This document shows positions 37,283 through 49,317 of a stretch of DNA of 64,000 bases, piece after piece. A program made the translations under genes and the position numbers. Source of the stretch: Pseudeuparius sepicola. Taxonomy: Eukaryota; Arthropoda; Insecta; Coleoptera; Anthribidae. The stretch is taken from contig OY987299.1 of assembly GCA_963920635.1 (NCBI GenBank), forward strand, positions 25,374,901 through 25,438,900, read 5' to 3'. The notes beneath the pieces are model-generated. The model was not told the DNA's origin. It saw only the letters and a program-made list of their open reading frames with translations, and did not search any database. Each line of letters begins with the position of its first letter. The first letter of the stretch is position 1.

Positions 37283-37525
37283 CCATAACTTTTTCGTTTG
37301 TGAGTATTTTTGGTTTCGGTAAAAACTTGTTTGGCTTTTTACGTAGAATTCATTGGCGTATAGAGATATTTTCTTTGGTTAGCGGTTTAAAGAAAAATAT
37401 CCTATGGTTCCAAACCAAAGAAAACATCTCTCTACACCAATGAATTCTACTTTAAAGATAAACAAAAAGGAAAACAAACAACGTTTTTAACGAAATCGAA
37501 AATATTCACAAACAAAAAAGTTATG
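37283..37525. repeat. palindromic MITE-like repeat
   Basis: CATAACTTTTTCGTTTGTGA (37283) pairs with TCACAAACAAAAAAGTTATG (about 37506-37525), and pairing continues inward through AGAATTCATTGG/CCAATGAATTCT. A second smaller palindrome follows at about 37550-37745 (GGGCATCTAATTTTTCC / GGAAAAATTAGATGCCC). Confidence 0.65.
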
Positions 37526-38051
37526 TGTATTCGTAAGTAATATCATAAGGGCATCTAATTTTTCCGAAAAAAAATCGAAAAAAACATGTTGCTAAGTAAT
37601 ATTTTAACAATAAGCATGAGTGCTGGTGGCAACAAAAATCCGAGTCGAAGACGAGGATTTTTGCACCTGCACGAATGCATTTTGTTAAAAAAATGTTACT
37701 TAGCATTGTGTTTTGATTTTTTTTCACAGGAAAAATTAGATGCCCGAATGGTATTTGACAAGACTATTTCATGAATAACAGATTATTCTGCATACACATA
37801 ACTTACAAAACATACTACCTATTATACAAAATTGCGCGTTTGTGATTGGTGGAAATTAAGACGAGGGAAATAGTCAAATAAATCTGACTTTACACTTAAT
37901 AGTAATGAGCACGAAGGATGAGAATGATATTCGCGCAGCGTTTGCCAACCTGTCACTGACTAATTATTGATTTCCGACAGTTTTGGGTCCCAAGGTGTTT
38001 GACCAGCTGCTCGCCTCTGTAAAAAAACACTAAAAATTTAATGGTTTTTAA

Positions 38052-38525
38052 CAGGGTTGCTTTGATTAAAATCAATTGATTTAAATCGCGATTTTAATCG
38101 TTTGATTAAAATAAAAAAATCTTTTGATTTAAATCAAAATTTAAATGTAGTTGCATTATGTAAAAAAACACGCCACTGGCTGTGTAACTGAAGAGGCATA
38201 CATAAGCAACTGCATACTGCAGTAGCATCTTCAGCAGGAGTAGAGCGTATCATTTCATCTTTTAATTTGGTTCATAGGAAATTAGGAAATAAGCTAGGTA
38301 CCGAGAAGTCTGCAAAACTTGTCTTTCTGCTGAAATCCTTAAATAAAAAACATAAGTAAAACGTTTTCATTACCTATTTATACATTAAAAAACTCAAATA
38401 TAATTTCCTAATAAAATAATAAAAAGAAAACCACTTTAAAAAAATTCTATATATAAATAAAAAAAATCCGATTTTTTTTATTAATCTGATTTTTTCTAAG
38501 AAAATCAAAAAAATCAGCAACCCCG
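38052..38525 (+). mobile_element. internally deleted hAT transposon, 474 bp
   Basis: A perfect 8-bp duplication GTTTTTAA (38044-38051, 38526-38533) flanks termini CAGGGTTGC and GCAACCCCG. The left subterminal region is filled with self-complementary motifs (GATTTAAATC, GATTAAAATC, AATCAATTGATT) and the right with AAAAAATC/GATTTTTT. It keeps the end of a transposase gene (38192-38359), so the parent family is a true hAT. Confidence 0.85.
38192..38359 (+). pseudogene. hAT transposase C-terminal dimerisation fragment
   Basis: The frame reads VASSAGVERIISSFNLVHRK, then LGNKLGTEKSAKLVFLLK, and stops at 38359. This is the hAT C-terminal dimerisation motif (A-S-S-A-x-V-E-R, S-K-L-R-N-R-L, K-L-V-F). 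Everything upstream is deleted and an in-frame stop stands at 38189. Confidence 0.85.
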
Positions 38526-38758
38526 GTTTTTAAATGTATTATTAAAAAAATTTAGTTGATAAATGTTTTTATATAATCGATGAATACTTCCTGTGATACA
38601 TTTTGATTAGTCCTTTTTCTTTTTTTGTGTTGCATTTGTCGTGTTGTAAATACATTAAGTAAACACTATTTTAATAGTATTTAAATGTTTCTCTGTACAT
38701 TCAAGTGTGCTAGTTTTTGAGACACTATTGTTCTTGACTATATAATAATGTAGGTATA

Positions 38759-39234
38759 CAGGGACCGGCAGAAAGTTGGACATAAAAATTTAATATTTTT
38801 AAACTCTGATTTCGATTAATTTAAATTTCTAGCTGCTAATCGAACAAAATTAAAGTTTAGTAGCAAATTCATGTGTTATCCGATGATAAGTTGCGCTTGC
38901 AGTATTTTGTTTTTTGTAATATACAGGGTGGTCGAAAAAAAAAATACAAAAAAAGTTAAATTTCTTTTTTTTACTAGGTGGCTGTGACTTTAAATCTGAC
39001 ATCCACCTTTGATTCCAAACAACTTTTGACCGTATTTTAAAAAATAAGGGTACTTTACTCTTGAGTTATTTTGATATTTTTGAATCTACCTCGTATCCAA
39101 AAAGAGATATTTAAAATTTGATATGTGCGTTTTGAGTTTGAAATGATGCACCAACTTTTATCAAGAATAAAATTTTCTGAGAAATTAATAATAAAAAAGT
39201 TTTCCATTTGTGTCCAACTTTCTGCCGGTCACTG
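38759..39234. mobile_element. Tc1/mariner-type MITE, 476 bp
   Basis: TA-CAGGGACCGGCAGAAAGTTG at the left and the inverse TTTCTGCCGGTCACTG-TA at the right. The ends resemble those of the element at 4797-5707. The interior is non-coding. Confidence 0.75.
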
Positions 39235-39391
39235 TATATCTTTGCAAAATAAATGTATCCTATTCTATCTCTCAAACTAATGTCAAGATATCATATTATA
39301 ACTAACCTTTTGTTTGATCATAAGGCTATAAAAGGCTTGCCTTTTTAAACTCTATCCAACGTAATAAAATTTTCTTTTTTCCTACTATATA

Positions 39392-40192
39392 CAGGATGAT
39401 ATTTTTAGGTCTACCACCGCGATTTTCTCGCTTATTTTGCGCCCTACAAAAAAAGCGTAAGAAACAAAAATGTTGCAATTTTGGACAGTGGTGCTGCAAA
39501 AGAAATCGGCATCCATGGCCAACGTGTCGCGAAATATTAAAAAAACATCAAATTGAGCAAAACTATTAATAGCTAAGAGACAGAGGAAAACTTTTATATT
39601 GAAAATTGATGACACTGAGAAGCTTTATTCATCCACGTAGTCAGATAGTTTCAGCAAATTACACAGGGTCTTCGGCTCTTTTGAGACCATGCAAATTTTT
39701 GTCGATTTAAAGTTTTTTTAGTACACCGCGAAAAGTTGGGCATGGACGCCCATTCCTTTTTTTAAAGTCGCCTCGCTGACCAAAACTGCCATATTTTGTT
39801 TTCTTACGTATTTTCTGTGCGGCCTAAAACAAGCGAGAAAATCGCTTAATAAGAAATAAACAAAAAAAGTTTCATAGCCTCAAGAGAGCCCGAGTCCCTG
39901 TGTAATTTGCTGAAACTATCTGACTACGTGGATGGATAAAGCTTCTCAGTGCCATCAATTTTCAATATAAAAGTTTTCCTCTGTCTCTTAAAATAAACAT
40001 TCCACGGCTATTAATAGTTTTGCTCAATTTGAGGTTTTTTTAATATTGGGCGACAAGTTGGCCATGGATGCCGATTTCTTTTGCAGCACCACTTAGCTGT
40101 CCAAAATTGCAACATTTTTGTTCCTTACGCTTTTTTGTAGGGCGTAAAATAAGCGAGAAAATGGCGGTGGTAGACCTAAAAAAATCATCCTG
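39392..40192. mobile_element. near-perfect palindromic MITE, 801 bp
   Basis: TA-CAGGATGATATTTTTAGGTC at the left and GACCTAAAAAAATCATCCTG-TA at the right. The halves stay complementary nearly throughout, for example AGATAGTTTCAGCAAATTAC against GTAATTTGCTGAAACTATCT. It is non-coding. Confidence 0.85.
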
Positions 40193-43057
40193 TATACACT
40201 ACACGATATAAAATTGTTTTGGGAGATTTACCTCGACTGTTTATTAATTAAAAGGCTTAGCCGAATTTTATAGCTTGCCTGCTGTGCGCCAGAAATATGC
40301 AGAGTGACAATTAATCATTATAAGGGACGAGTTTAAAATTTATCCGCTAATTTAAGCCTCACATAATCGATTTGGTTCGGGTTTGACAGTCTACAAGGAC
40401 GTTTTTCTATTATGCCAGTAATTGAATTTCCGCTCCTGTTATCTATGAAAGTTACGAGCAGGAAGAAAAATGCAAATAATTGAAATTTTTTAATTAATTA
40501 ATACTTAATTTCTAATTAAAATAATATACATTTATTTAAATTTTGTAAATTCGTTTTATAATAAATCCTGCCAGGGGCGGACTGGGAAAAACGGCCCTAG
40601 CATCCTTCAAACAACCGGCCCTAGGCAGGACATAACCGTTGAGGAGGGGGTTTTAAAATGGTTTTCAACTTTTGATTCTACTAAAATAACCTGTTTTCTT
40701 ATCGAAATAGTTGATTTTAAGGTACAAATTTATCACCTTTAAGTTCATCTTAGTATTATAATTAGTATATTAGTATTATAAATATGACAGGCGCGCCTAA
40801 TGTATTTTTTTACGAATTTGATGTCAGTTCTAGTGGAGTTACCTACTAATACTGAATTTTATATTTTTTTCTTGTTAGCTGCTCTATTTAGAGACAAAAG
40901 AGTTTATAAATTGACTAGTATACGCTAGAATTTTTTTTATTTTAAAATTAGTCGAGGGTTAAAAAATATAGTAAAAAATTGCAAGTTGTGTTGCTGTTTG
41001 AACACCTTGCATATATAATAATAATCATTTTACCTAAAAACGCGATTTGATTAGTGAGATTTACACACCAAATTTCAATTTTTTAGTGTGAACTATTTTT
41101 GAAAAGTCGTTTATTCTAGATTTGCCTCGGCCTATATAAGTATATAAGCAAATAACTTATTTGTAAAAAACAATCACCTTCTGAATTTTTTCGCCTTATT
41201 CATTTACACCCTATATTATACCTACAAGGTTATTCACAATCACATACCACCCCTAATACAGCGGTATTTTACTCGAAAAACAAGGCGACCCGTGTTTTTA
41301 TTTTTGCCCAAAGATCTAGGTATATTAAGGGCCCTACGGGCCCTTAAAACAGGCCCTAAACATTTACTATACCTTCTAAACGGCTTGATCTATTTCGATG
41401 ATTTTTGGTGTGTGCCCATAGATAGTTATCTCGCACAATTATAGTGCAATGTCGGCAACCACTGGAGGGAGCTACTGATCTATTTTATTATGAGCAGAAT
41501 TTTTCTTCGCACATTTATTTTTTAAACTAATTTAAAGCACTTTGTGTAAAATTTAATACTCTACAAAAAACTATTCAATTTTTTCATAAATTGAATAGTT
41601 TCGGAGATAGCGCCGACCGCAGTTACTGCGGCCGGCGCCTATTCTTTTTTGATCGAACTGCCCGCCGTCGGTCTTTGGCATTTTTCTTTATCTGTATATC
41701 AATGAGGAAATTATGCACAATCCGGCAACAAGGTACCAACACGTGGCCGTCGGTGTCTAAACTTGACCTGATTCCCGCGCCATCTCGTAGAGAGTAGCAA
41801 TAGCTGCATTCAAATTTACGCTTGCGGACATAGAAGCCCATCTGCTTCCTTTCCTGTACTCTAAAATAATACATTGAACCAGACTTATGTTGCTGTATTC
41901 TACATTTTCTGTGATAGTAAGGAGAAAACATGTATACAGTCAGGAGGCAACCACAAAGTTATTTGGTAACCATTACCTACATACCCATATTTTCCCTATT
42001 TTTTATGGTGGTCCACAGTGATGGATTGAACCAACCGCTTAGATTTCGATAGGAAGTATTGGCAACATCAACTTTATACTTATCTCTCTTATAATTATCT
42101 TATTATAGCTATGTATTCACACTTTAATTAACTCTTTTTCTGCTAGCGTATTAAAAAACTGCGGGAATTCACATAAGCAGAGAAGTTCAAAAAGTTTCAA
42201 AATCCTGAGATTAAATAGGTTGTAAGTACCTAATAACTGTTATGAAAAGTTAGAAAATTGTAAAGTTTTAACTTTTATTAACAATATTTTCTTCACTTCA
42301 GTTTCTTTGTACCTACATAAGACCTTGGAGTATCCTGGCAACAAATACAAACGATTCCATTTTGCACATTGTTTCTTGGAAAATTCTCCGGACAATAAGA
42401 AAATGCTTATGAGGAGATAGGATAACGGTATCTTTTATTTCCATTTATGCCAAGAATCGCTACATATTGTGTGCCCCATAAAAGAGTTTAGCAATATTAC
42501 TGGAAGTACATGTGTGTTACATGTGTGTTAAGTCGCGTCGCTTACATCAATAATTATTGCTCGAAGTTTACTAGAGATAAGTTTTTTGTTTTATTTATTT
42601 TTGTTTTATATTTATAACAGGGCTTGTAAATTCTAAAAGTATAAAACTTTTATAAAATGTTAAATTTTAGTTTAGGTAATTAATCAAAAATATCTGTCTA
42701 TAATATTTTCCTGCAAAATCCCGTCTCCAGTTTATTAAGTCCTTCGTTAATTACCAAATAAATGAGCTTTTGTCTTTTGTCTGTGCTCACTGAATTACTG
42801 GAACTCATCGACGCAGTTCATTAATTTTTTTTTATTTAGAAGTCAGTGATGTAAACAGACCTTGAGCTTAAAGGACCCAGGCAGCTGGACAGTTGTTAAT
42901 TATTACTTGAAGAGTTTTAAAGGTTTCTCATATAATTTGTTAGATTGTTCAAAATCTTCTGGGTAGTCAATATTATCAGGGTAGGCAACAAACAATAGTC
43001 CAATATCTCTGATTTGCTGATATTTGCTGTTGTCAGTGGATATAATAATACAAAATT
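40193..43057. other. unassigned; one solitary hAT-like end
   Basis: CAGGGGCGGACTGGG at 40572 is a hAT-type left terminus, but no inverse copy or 8-bp duplication was found to the right. A palindrome AACTATTCAATTT/AAATTGAATAGTT lies at about 41568-41601. A minus-strand frame of 102 codons (41623-41931) resembles nothing I know. Confidence 0.35.
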
Positions 43058-43690
43058 AGCGCTGTGTCATGAGATCGCCACTGGCGCCACGTGCCTACAA
43101 AAATTATAGGGTGGTTTAATGTTAAAAATAACATTGCTGCAATTTTATACAAAATTTGTTCCTTTCAAACAACCAATTTAATATCGGAAATAAAAGAAAA
43201 TACTTGTTTGTTATGTTATATAAAAAAGTATATTTCTATTAGTTTGATTTAAAATAAAGGTCACGAATAGTTGTAGTGTAAGTAATCATAGAACAAATTA
43301 GGTTGTTCAATTTCTTCTTTTGATGCCTGTATATATTACAAAGTACCTGCGCCAAAACATAATTGAGAATCCTCACTCCTATCAACTGGTTGAACAGATC
43401 ATCATCCAACAATTCCACAATAGTGATTTTTCTTTTGAAATACAAGTAATGGTCAACACTATATTACAGACTTGAGAATAGCGCTGTTTCAAGCGATCGC
43501 CACTGGCGCCACATGGCGAAAAATGTCATCATGGTGGTTTAATGTGAAAAACACCATTGTTGCAGAATCTTTTATAGAATAAAAACATCCAAATGTGTCT
43601 ACGTTATAACGAATTTAATATAGAAAATACAATAAAATACTTGTTTATTATGTCCCTTTAATTTGACGGGTTTACACGGTATATTTCCAC
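43058..43690. repeat. two-copy direct duplication, spacing about 415 bp
   Basis: GCGCTGTGTCATGAGATCGC (43058) and GCGCTGTTTCAAGCGATCGC (about 43480) start two diverged copies that share CACTGGCGCCAC, GGTGGTTTAATGT and AAAATACTTGTTT(G/A)TTATGT. Non-coding. Confidence 0.6.
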
Positions 43691-44055
43691 ATTTTCTTAA
43701 TAAAAGGGAATCTAAAAAGCGAGAAATTGTATTTTGTACCTTTTGGTTTGAATATATAGTACAAAAATAATAGTAATTGTCGTAACAAGTACGGTACATT
43801 GCTGTACGCTTTTCAAAATACAAAATTTTTTGGTGGCCACATAGCACAAATTAAAATTGAGCCGTTTTGTTCATTTTCTATGCTAGTTAACAGCAGAGCT
43901 AGTCTATATCTGATTTTTGAGGTTTTTACATGAAACGTTTTTGTTGAACTCTCATGTCATTTCCGGCCTAATCCTGTAAAACAATATGTCCCGGATAAAA
44001 AATTATCCAGAAACAGTTGCCTTTGTGAACGGCCGCTGAAACAATAAATAATAAA

Positions 44056-45063
44056 GGTGGGTTTATGCAAGATACTTTAACGTAGAGGTGGAAACTATCG
44101 ATAGTTTTTCCTATCGATAGTTTCGATATTTTTCGAAAAAACTATCGATAGTATCGATAGTACTATCGGAATGTTCAAAGTCTTTTTTAAATGTAAAAAG
44201 GACAGTAAAACTGAAAAATAAATATTATGCACCTCCACCCAAATCCAAAAAAACAATAATTAATAATTTATAAACAATCGACCGTGAATCTGTCATCAAC
44301 AATAGTACTAACTACTAATCTGCCTGTGTAGTAAACCACAAAACACAAAACGAAAATATATAGCCCTGTTGTCCTTTCTTTATATCAAGTTCATACACAT
44401 AACAATCATAACCGTTTGTGCATGATGTGTCGCAAAAACGCAAAAAAACGCACGATAAATAGCACCTAATCATGTACAAGGGCAGGAAGAAAGACTACGA
44501 ACTACTGGTCTCCTCCACCAGATGGCGCCACCTGTACGATACTATCGATAGTCTAGAAAACTATCGATATTTTCGATAGTCAAAAACTATCGATACTATC
44601 GATAGTGCTATCGATATTTTTCCACCTCTACTTTAACGTAATTTAATATTAACGTATACCGTTTATGCAAGGATTATTTAATAATTTAAGTCTGCGCAAA
44701 AACAGGGGAAATGTCAAAATAAAATTTTCGCACAAAATCTATTAGTCCTCGATTTCAACATCGGAGTCCATCGGAGCCCCCTGGGCGACCGACGTAGGAC
44801 TTCGCCCCTCAGCACAAAAATACAAAACCCAACTCATAACCATCCTAAATAATAAATAATAAACAACCAGTGCTAGGGAGTTTTGTTCCCACTAGTTGTA
44901 AGGTTATTTCTTACTGTTGGCAATTAAATGAAAAGTTGGTTGACTTTTACGTTGCGATAAATTTTGCTGCATAAGTGCCCCCCATTGAATAACATATATT
45001 TTAAGTTCTCTCTTACGTTACGTTAATGTTAAATTGCGTTAAATTGGCTTGCATAAACCCACC
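44056..45063. mobile_element. DNA element interrupted by a hAT MITE
   Basis: GGTGGGTTTATGCAAG at 44056 is repeated inverted at 45048-45063 as CTTGCATAAACCCACC. Just inside, TTTAACGTAATTTAATATTAACGTA pairs loosely with its inverse near 45020. The hAT MITE at 44083-44630 sits in its left end. Confidence 0.6.
44083..44630. mobile_element. hAT-type MITE with clustered CTATCGATAG motifs
   Basis: A perfect 8-bp duplication CTTTAACG (44075-44082, 44631-44638) flanks TAGAGGTGGAAA and TTTCCACCTCTA (the right side reads TTTTTCCACCTCTA). Each subterminal region holds several copies of ACTATCGATAG, including TATCGATA, the site known in flies as the DRE. The interior has no coding potential. Confidence 0.85.
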
Positions 45064-46120
45064 CAACTGGTGTCAGGTGTGGGGTGTAGCATATTTTACG
45101 TGACTACCGGCAACGGTACCCGAACGAGTTGTCGGCAAAGAATTCTTAGGTTTGCCGCAGAAGAAATCACCAAAATATAAATAAATTCTCATTCATTGTT
45201 ATAATATACCTAGTAAGTAGTGCAAGGAAAAAAATGATAATAAGTGGAATAATAATAGAAATAAGAAAAGTTGCAGCAAAGTAAAGTTCCAGCATCTAAG
45301 ACTTGAATGCTGATATGATATTATCATATGTCGACATTTTTAGTGCCATAGAGCCGTGAACTTATGTAAAATATATTGGGGACGTGAAATTTTATCATTT
45401 TTTAGAATAATAATATAGTGTATTTAACGTAGGTACGTTTAAAAAATAACAAATATAATAAAAAATAACATCCAAATAAATTTCAAGCCAAATCTTCAAT
45501 CTGATTTTTTCAGGGTTAACTGGAGGTTAACTTAGGAGTGCACCCCGAGTTAACCCTGAAAAAAAATCAGCTTGTTTTAAAGAATATTTTCTTTTACCCG
45601 TATAAAGCACTTTTGCTAGTGGTGATCTTTTACCTATATCTCTTGAAGTATTGAAGTTAAAAAAAAACCTCATAAGGGAAAGTTGTAGAAAATGTAATAA
45701 TGTACACATAAGAAAAAAAATGTACACATAAGAAAAATTTTTTTTGAAAAACCACCCCTATTGCGGGGTTCGTAACACGACTTCGATGGTGATTTTTTGG
45801 GATTATACCCACAACTAACCCTGAAAATATCTACCTGTTAAGAATTTTTTTCTCCATGTATAATTTTCTTGGACTAGTACCTACTTAAAAACTGTCCTTT
45901 TTTTAAATCAACTTTAACATTCTGTATTTTGAGGTAGAGACGCCTTAATTGATAGTATTCGCATTTATTAATGCTCTATATCGTATATGGATTATTTCGC
46001 CGTCACCAACTTAATTATTTAATACAAGACAGTCTTTTTAATTTCATTTGTCTTATCGGAACAAAAATAAAACACTAAAATTGAACCCTCCTGTGATTCG
46101 CCGATAATGCTGCGCCCACT
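45064..46120. other. unassigned; hairpin at 45502-45572
   Basis: CTGATTTTTTCAGGGTTAAC pairs with GTTAACCCTGAAAAAAAATCAG across about 30 bases. A tandem pair TGTACACATAAGAAAAA lies at about 45700-45737. I see no gene. Confidence 0.4.
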
Positions 46121-46124
46121 CGAT

Positions 46125-46330
46125 CTAGTCTCTTGTATATAGCTAAAGAAGGCCACAGTTTCCAACAAACTTCATTACCTAGTTAGTAATTTCAGTCCAA
46201 CGGAAAAGCTCTTTGATAGTTAAAACTAATCGTTAAGCCATTAATGGAGGTAGCAAATTGTAGCTAATTTCTATTTAAAGTTAATGGCTCCCCCGTTTGA
46301 GCACCTCCGGCTTGGCTTGGCCACCGTGAT
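46125..46330. repeat. dispersed repeat family, copy 1 of 3
   Basis: TTCCAACAAACTTCATTACC and GCCATTAATGGAGGTAGCAA recur in diverged form at 47400-47650 and partly at 49375-49530. All are in the same orientation. Non-coding, class unknown. Confidence 0.5.
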
Positions 46331-47399
46331 TACGTTTTTTTAAGGGCCACCCCAACGTTCAGGTTCTAGAAGAGGAACTGCATGCTTGCATTGCGAATTC
46401 GAATCCCAAAAGGAAATTTGTTATTTTGAAATAGAAAATGCACTCTTTTTATTTTTCAAACTTGCTTCCCCAAACTTTCATAGGGTACCTACATATATTG
46501 TAGGGTGAGTCAAACTTTACTTCCATTAGTATCAGTCATTAAAAAATTAAAGGTTATGTCACGACACTTGCAATAACCTGCCAATAGGGAAATTGGTTGT
46601 TGTTCGCTATTGTTTCACTAAGTCGCTTCTGGCAGAGAAAGTGTCGAATAAAATATTCAGCACTGGTAATAAAATTACTTGAGAGACAGATGATGGGGGA
46701 TTTGAGGAGCGATAAAAATCATTGGATGTTTAAACTGATGAACTAAAATCTCTCTTTAATTGGACACCAGATTTATGTTGTATGTCCTTAGAATTTCTAA
46801 AGGCCCCTAGAATGACAGCTGACGCAGAGCTGCACGTCTAGTTACGATATTGGCATTATTTTGTTTTAATATGTTTTCGGCTCTATTTTCCCGTTGTTCT
46901 ATTAATTAATCATTTAGACACCTTTTATGGATAATGAAAATCGAATTTTCCATATGTAGGGGCCACTCGTAAATTTCCCTTTATTCTACTCAACATCGAT
47001 GTACTTTTCAACTATCTTTGAGGCTTGTATGCGAAAATGGGGCACCCAAATCTGTCACTATCTGACGGTCTAATTGGCGATGGTGAAGAAGATTGTAGTA
47101 TTCTTCACTTGTTAATATACTTAAATTAATCAATCTAGGTTATTAATCTTGTCTTTAGATAAGTAAACATTGATATTGTTATAGGTAATATTAGAAGATG
47201 AAAATGATCAGCAGCAAACATGTTTAGTAACTTCTAAAAAGTTTGTATTTCGGGTTAAACATTTTCGTCTTTAAAATCTCATATTTTTAATACAATTTAG
47301 CACCAAATGTTGGTAAATGATAACAGCAGTCTTGCATGTTTCTCCTTGAAGATGTCTTTATATTTTCCACTCAAAAAATGCAAACGATTACGCCACTAT
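46331..47399. other. unassigned sequence
   Basis: AT-rich sequence without a supported gene or terminus. Confidence 0.3.
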
Positions 47400-47650
47400 A
47401 ATGTTGCTAAAAATATAGCAAAAGGTTCCAACAAATTTTACTAACTTGTCGGTGGGTCGGAGGGTCTTGGGATCCTAATGTTCGCCCTCGCCCGAACACC
47501 GGATGCAATAATCCTTCGACCTGGTAATTAATTTCCTATTTAGTACTTTAAGTCCACTTGGGAAGTTCTTTGTTAGTTGATACACCTATCGTTAGGGCAT
47601 TAGCGGAGGTAACAAATTAATGGTCCCCTGACGTGAAATTGTCGGCCGGG
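47400..47650. repeat. dispersed repeat family, copy 2 of 3
   Basis: It contains AAAATATAGCAAAAGGTTCC, AATAATCCTTCGACCTGGTA and GGCATTAGCGGAGGTAACAA, each matched in copies 1 or 3. Confidence 0.5.
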
Positions 47651-47776
47651 GTGTAATTTTTAGTTCCTAACAATTTTTTTAATCAGAATTTCTCGTACAG
47701 GAAAAAGTTTACGAAACATAACAATAAAGAAATAAAATTGAGACAAATGGTATCAGGTGTGGGGTTGGATATATTC

Positions 47777-48946
47777 CAGGGACTCTTTAAAATAAGAGAA
47801 CCCAGCATATCACATAGGAAAAGTGAAGCCTTGAGGGGAAGTTTGTTTTCTGTTGACTTCAAGGAGACCACAAGGGGGCAAATTAAAGGTTATGTTATAT
47901 GTCAGTGTCCAACTGCCATCAGGTTTTATGTGACATGCCAGTGCCATAGATTCTAAAGGAGGCAAAATATTTCCCATCATAATTCACAATTTTTAACTTT
48001 TTTCTAACTTCCAGATACTCAGATGTGTCAATGCGGCCGCCTGTAGTCCCAATAATTGCAAACAGAGTTTTCCTGTATCACCTTTAGTAATCCTCCAATT
48101 CCCATTACGTGGGCATTACGTATAAATAGGTAGTTCAAAACAAATCGTATTTCAAAAATTTTAAATTATTAAGCAGGTAGCTTCAGTCAAGTCTTTTTTT
48201 AAGAGTTTTTATCTACGACTACAAGTTTATTTTAAGTTTATGAGGGACCTTGGGAGAGAAATAAAATTATTAAAAAAAAAACACCGAGTTTAGTTGCTGA
48301 GGCCTCTGGGCAAGAAAATAATAATAAGGGATCACCCGTCCACGAACCGACTACGCGCGGCGTTGCTTGACTTTACCGATCGCTCTACCTAGGACAAGTA
48401 TAATGACGTACGGCCCTTCGAACAGAAAAACCAAACTGCTGCTTCTTGTGCAGCCTACACAACAAATCTATTGATATTCAAATTTACTAAAATATGTAGA
48501 CTGAAGGATTGCGCAATATGTACGAAAAGTTAAATGGGCCTTTATCGGCCGGGTTTTGAATATTTGGTCACTTTTGACGAGTGATTTCTCCGCGTCTGAC
48601 GTTTGATGTTTACATCTCGCCAAGGCCTACTTATTGAAAAAATCGTACAATAATGGGCTACTTTATTGTACGATTTCTGTGCTTTTAATTACGATTTTGG
48701 GACATTTTAATGCCGATTTGACAGTTTTCACATTCTGCACTTGTATACACAACATTGTCAAGTCTAATTTTTATAAATCATGGAAACCATTATTAATTTT
48801 TACTAACAATCAAAGTACCTGTTATATTCGTAGATTCTCCAATAAAATGGCATACTTGGCATCACTGATACCATTAGAATGAGGAAAGAATAGGCCTCAC
48901 TTTGGAAAGTATAATGCTGGGGTCCCCTTACTTTAAAGAGTCCCTG
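47777..48946. mobile_element. hAT-type non-autonomous element, 1.17 kb, complete
   Basis: A perfect 8-bp duplication ATATATTC (47769-47776, 48947-48954) flanks CAGGGACTCTTTAAAATAAG and the inverse CTTACTTTAAAGAGTCCCTG. The terminal repeats run about 35 bp. A truncated copy is at 792-1782. A 5S rRNA-derived fragment (about 48328-48415), absent from the matching part of the other copy, sits inside. Confidence 0.9.
48328..48415 (-). ncRNA. 5S rRNA-derived fragment (pseudogene or SINE3-type head)
   Basis: On the minus strand GTCAAGCAACG, then GTGGACGGGTGATCC, match the 5S rRNA segment around GTTAAGCAACG...TTGGATGGGTGACC. The upstream GAGCGATCGGT resembles the 5S GTCCGATCACCG region. The match is diverged and stops before the 5S 3' end at TTATTATTATTTTC. 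It is a retro-pseudogene or the head of a 5S-derived SINE, not a functional gene. Confidence 0.5.
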
Positions 48947-49033
48947 ATATATTCTATATTTTTTTCTTCTTTTAACGTGATGACTGTGCCTTGCTAAAGC
49001 TGTATATTTTTCCACTCCAAACAAAAAGTTATT

Positions 49034-49300
49034 TTTGTTTTGGTTAATGGGCTCTATATCTAAGGTAATTCACCCAGTGCCGTGGACCACGTTACGGAAT
49101 GCAACGCTTCCACCTTCTGTATCTGACAGGCACCGTCTGGCTTTTCACCATGGCATTTGACTTGTATATACTTAACCAAATGATTAACCTAAAGACAAAT
49201 ATTAAACACCCAGGGCACTACCTGTGGTGGGAATCGAACCCACAACCAACGATGTCAAAGCGTGGGTCTAATCGAAAGACCCACTCGTACACCGCCGTCC
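49034..49300 (-). mobile_element. tRNA-derived SINE, 267 bp
   Basis: A perfect 17-bp duplication CCAAACAAAAAGTTATT flanks it (49017-49033, 49301-49317). Read on the minus strand it starts GGACGGCGGTGTACGAGTGG, which contains a pol III A-box, and carries the B-box GGTTCGATTCCCACC about 50 bases later. It ends in an A-rich ACCAAAACAAAAA tail. The tRNA-like head is not a functional tRNA: the anticodon arm is distorted and the body continues for another 180 bases. Confidence 0.85.
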
Positions 49301-49317
49301 CCAAACAAAAAGTTATT

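Noticed and set aside
39385..40192. Open frames inside the 801-bp palindrome
   Set aside because: They reflect the palindrome and have no domain.
40572..41480. Complete hAT element starting CAGGGGCGGACTGGG
   Set aside because: No inverse terminus or matching 8-bp flank could be found to the right.
49220..49300. Functional tRNA gene on the minus strand
   Set aside because: A- and B-boxes are present, but the cloverleaf does not close properly, and the unit continues into a 267-bp body with a 17-bp duplication, so it is a SINE.
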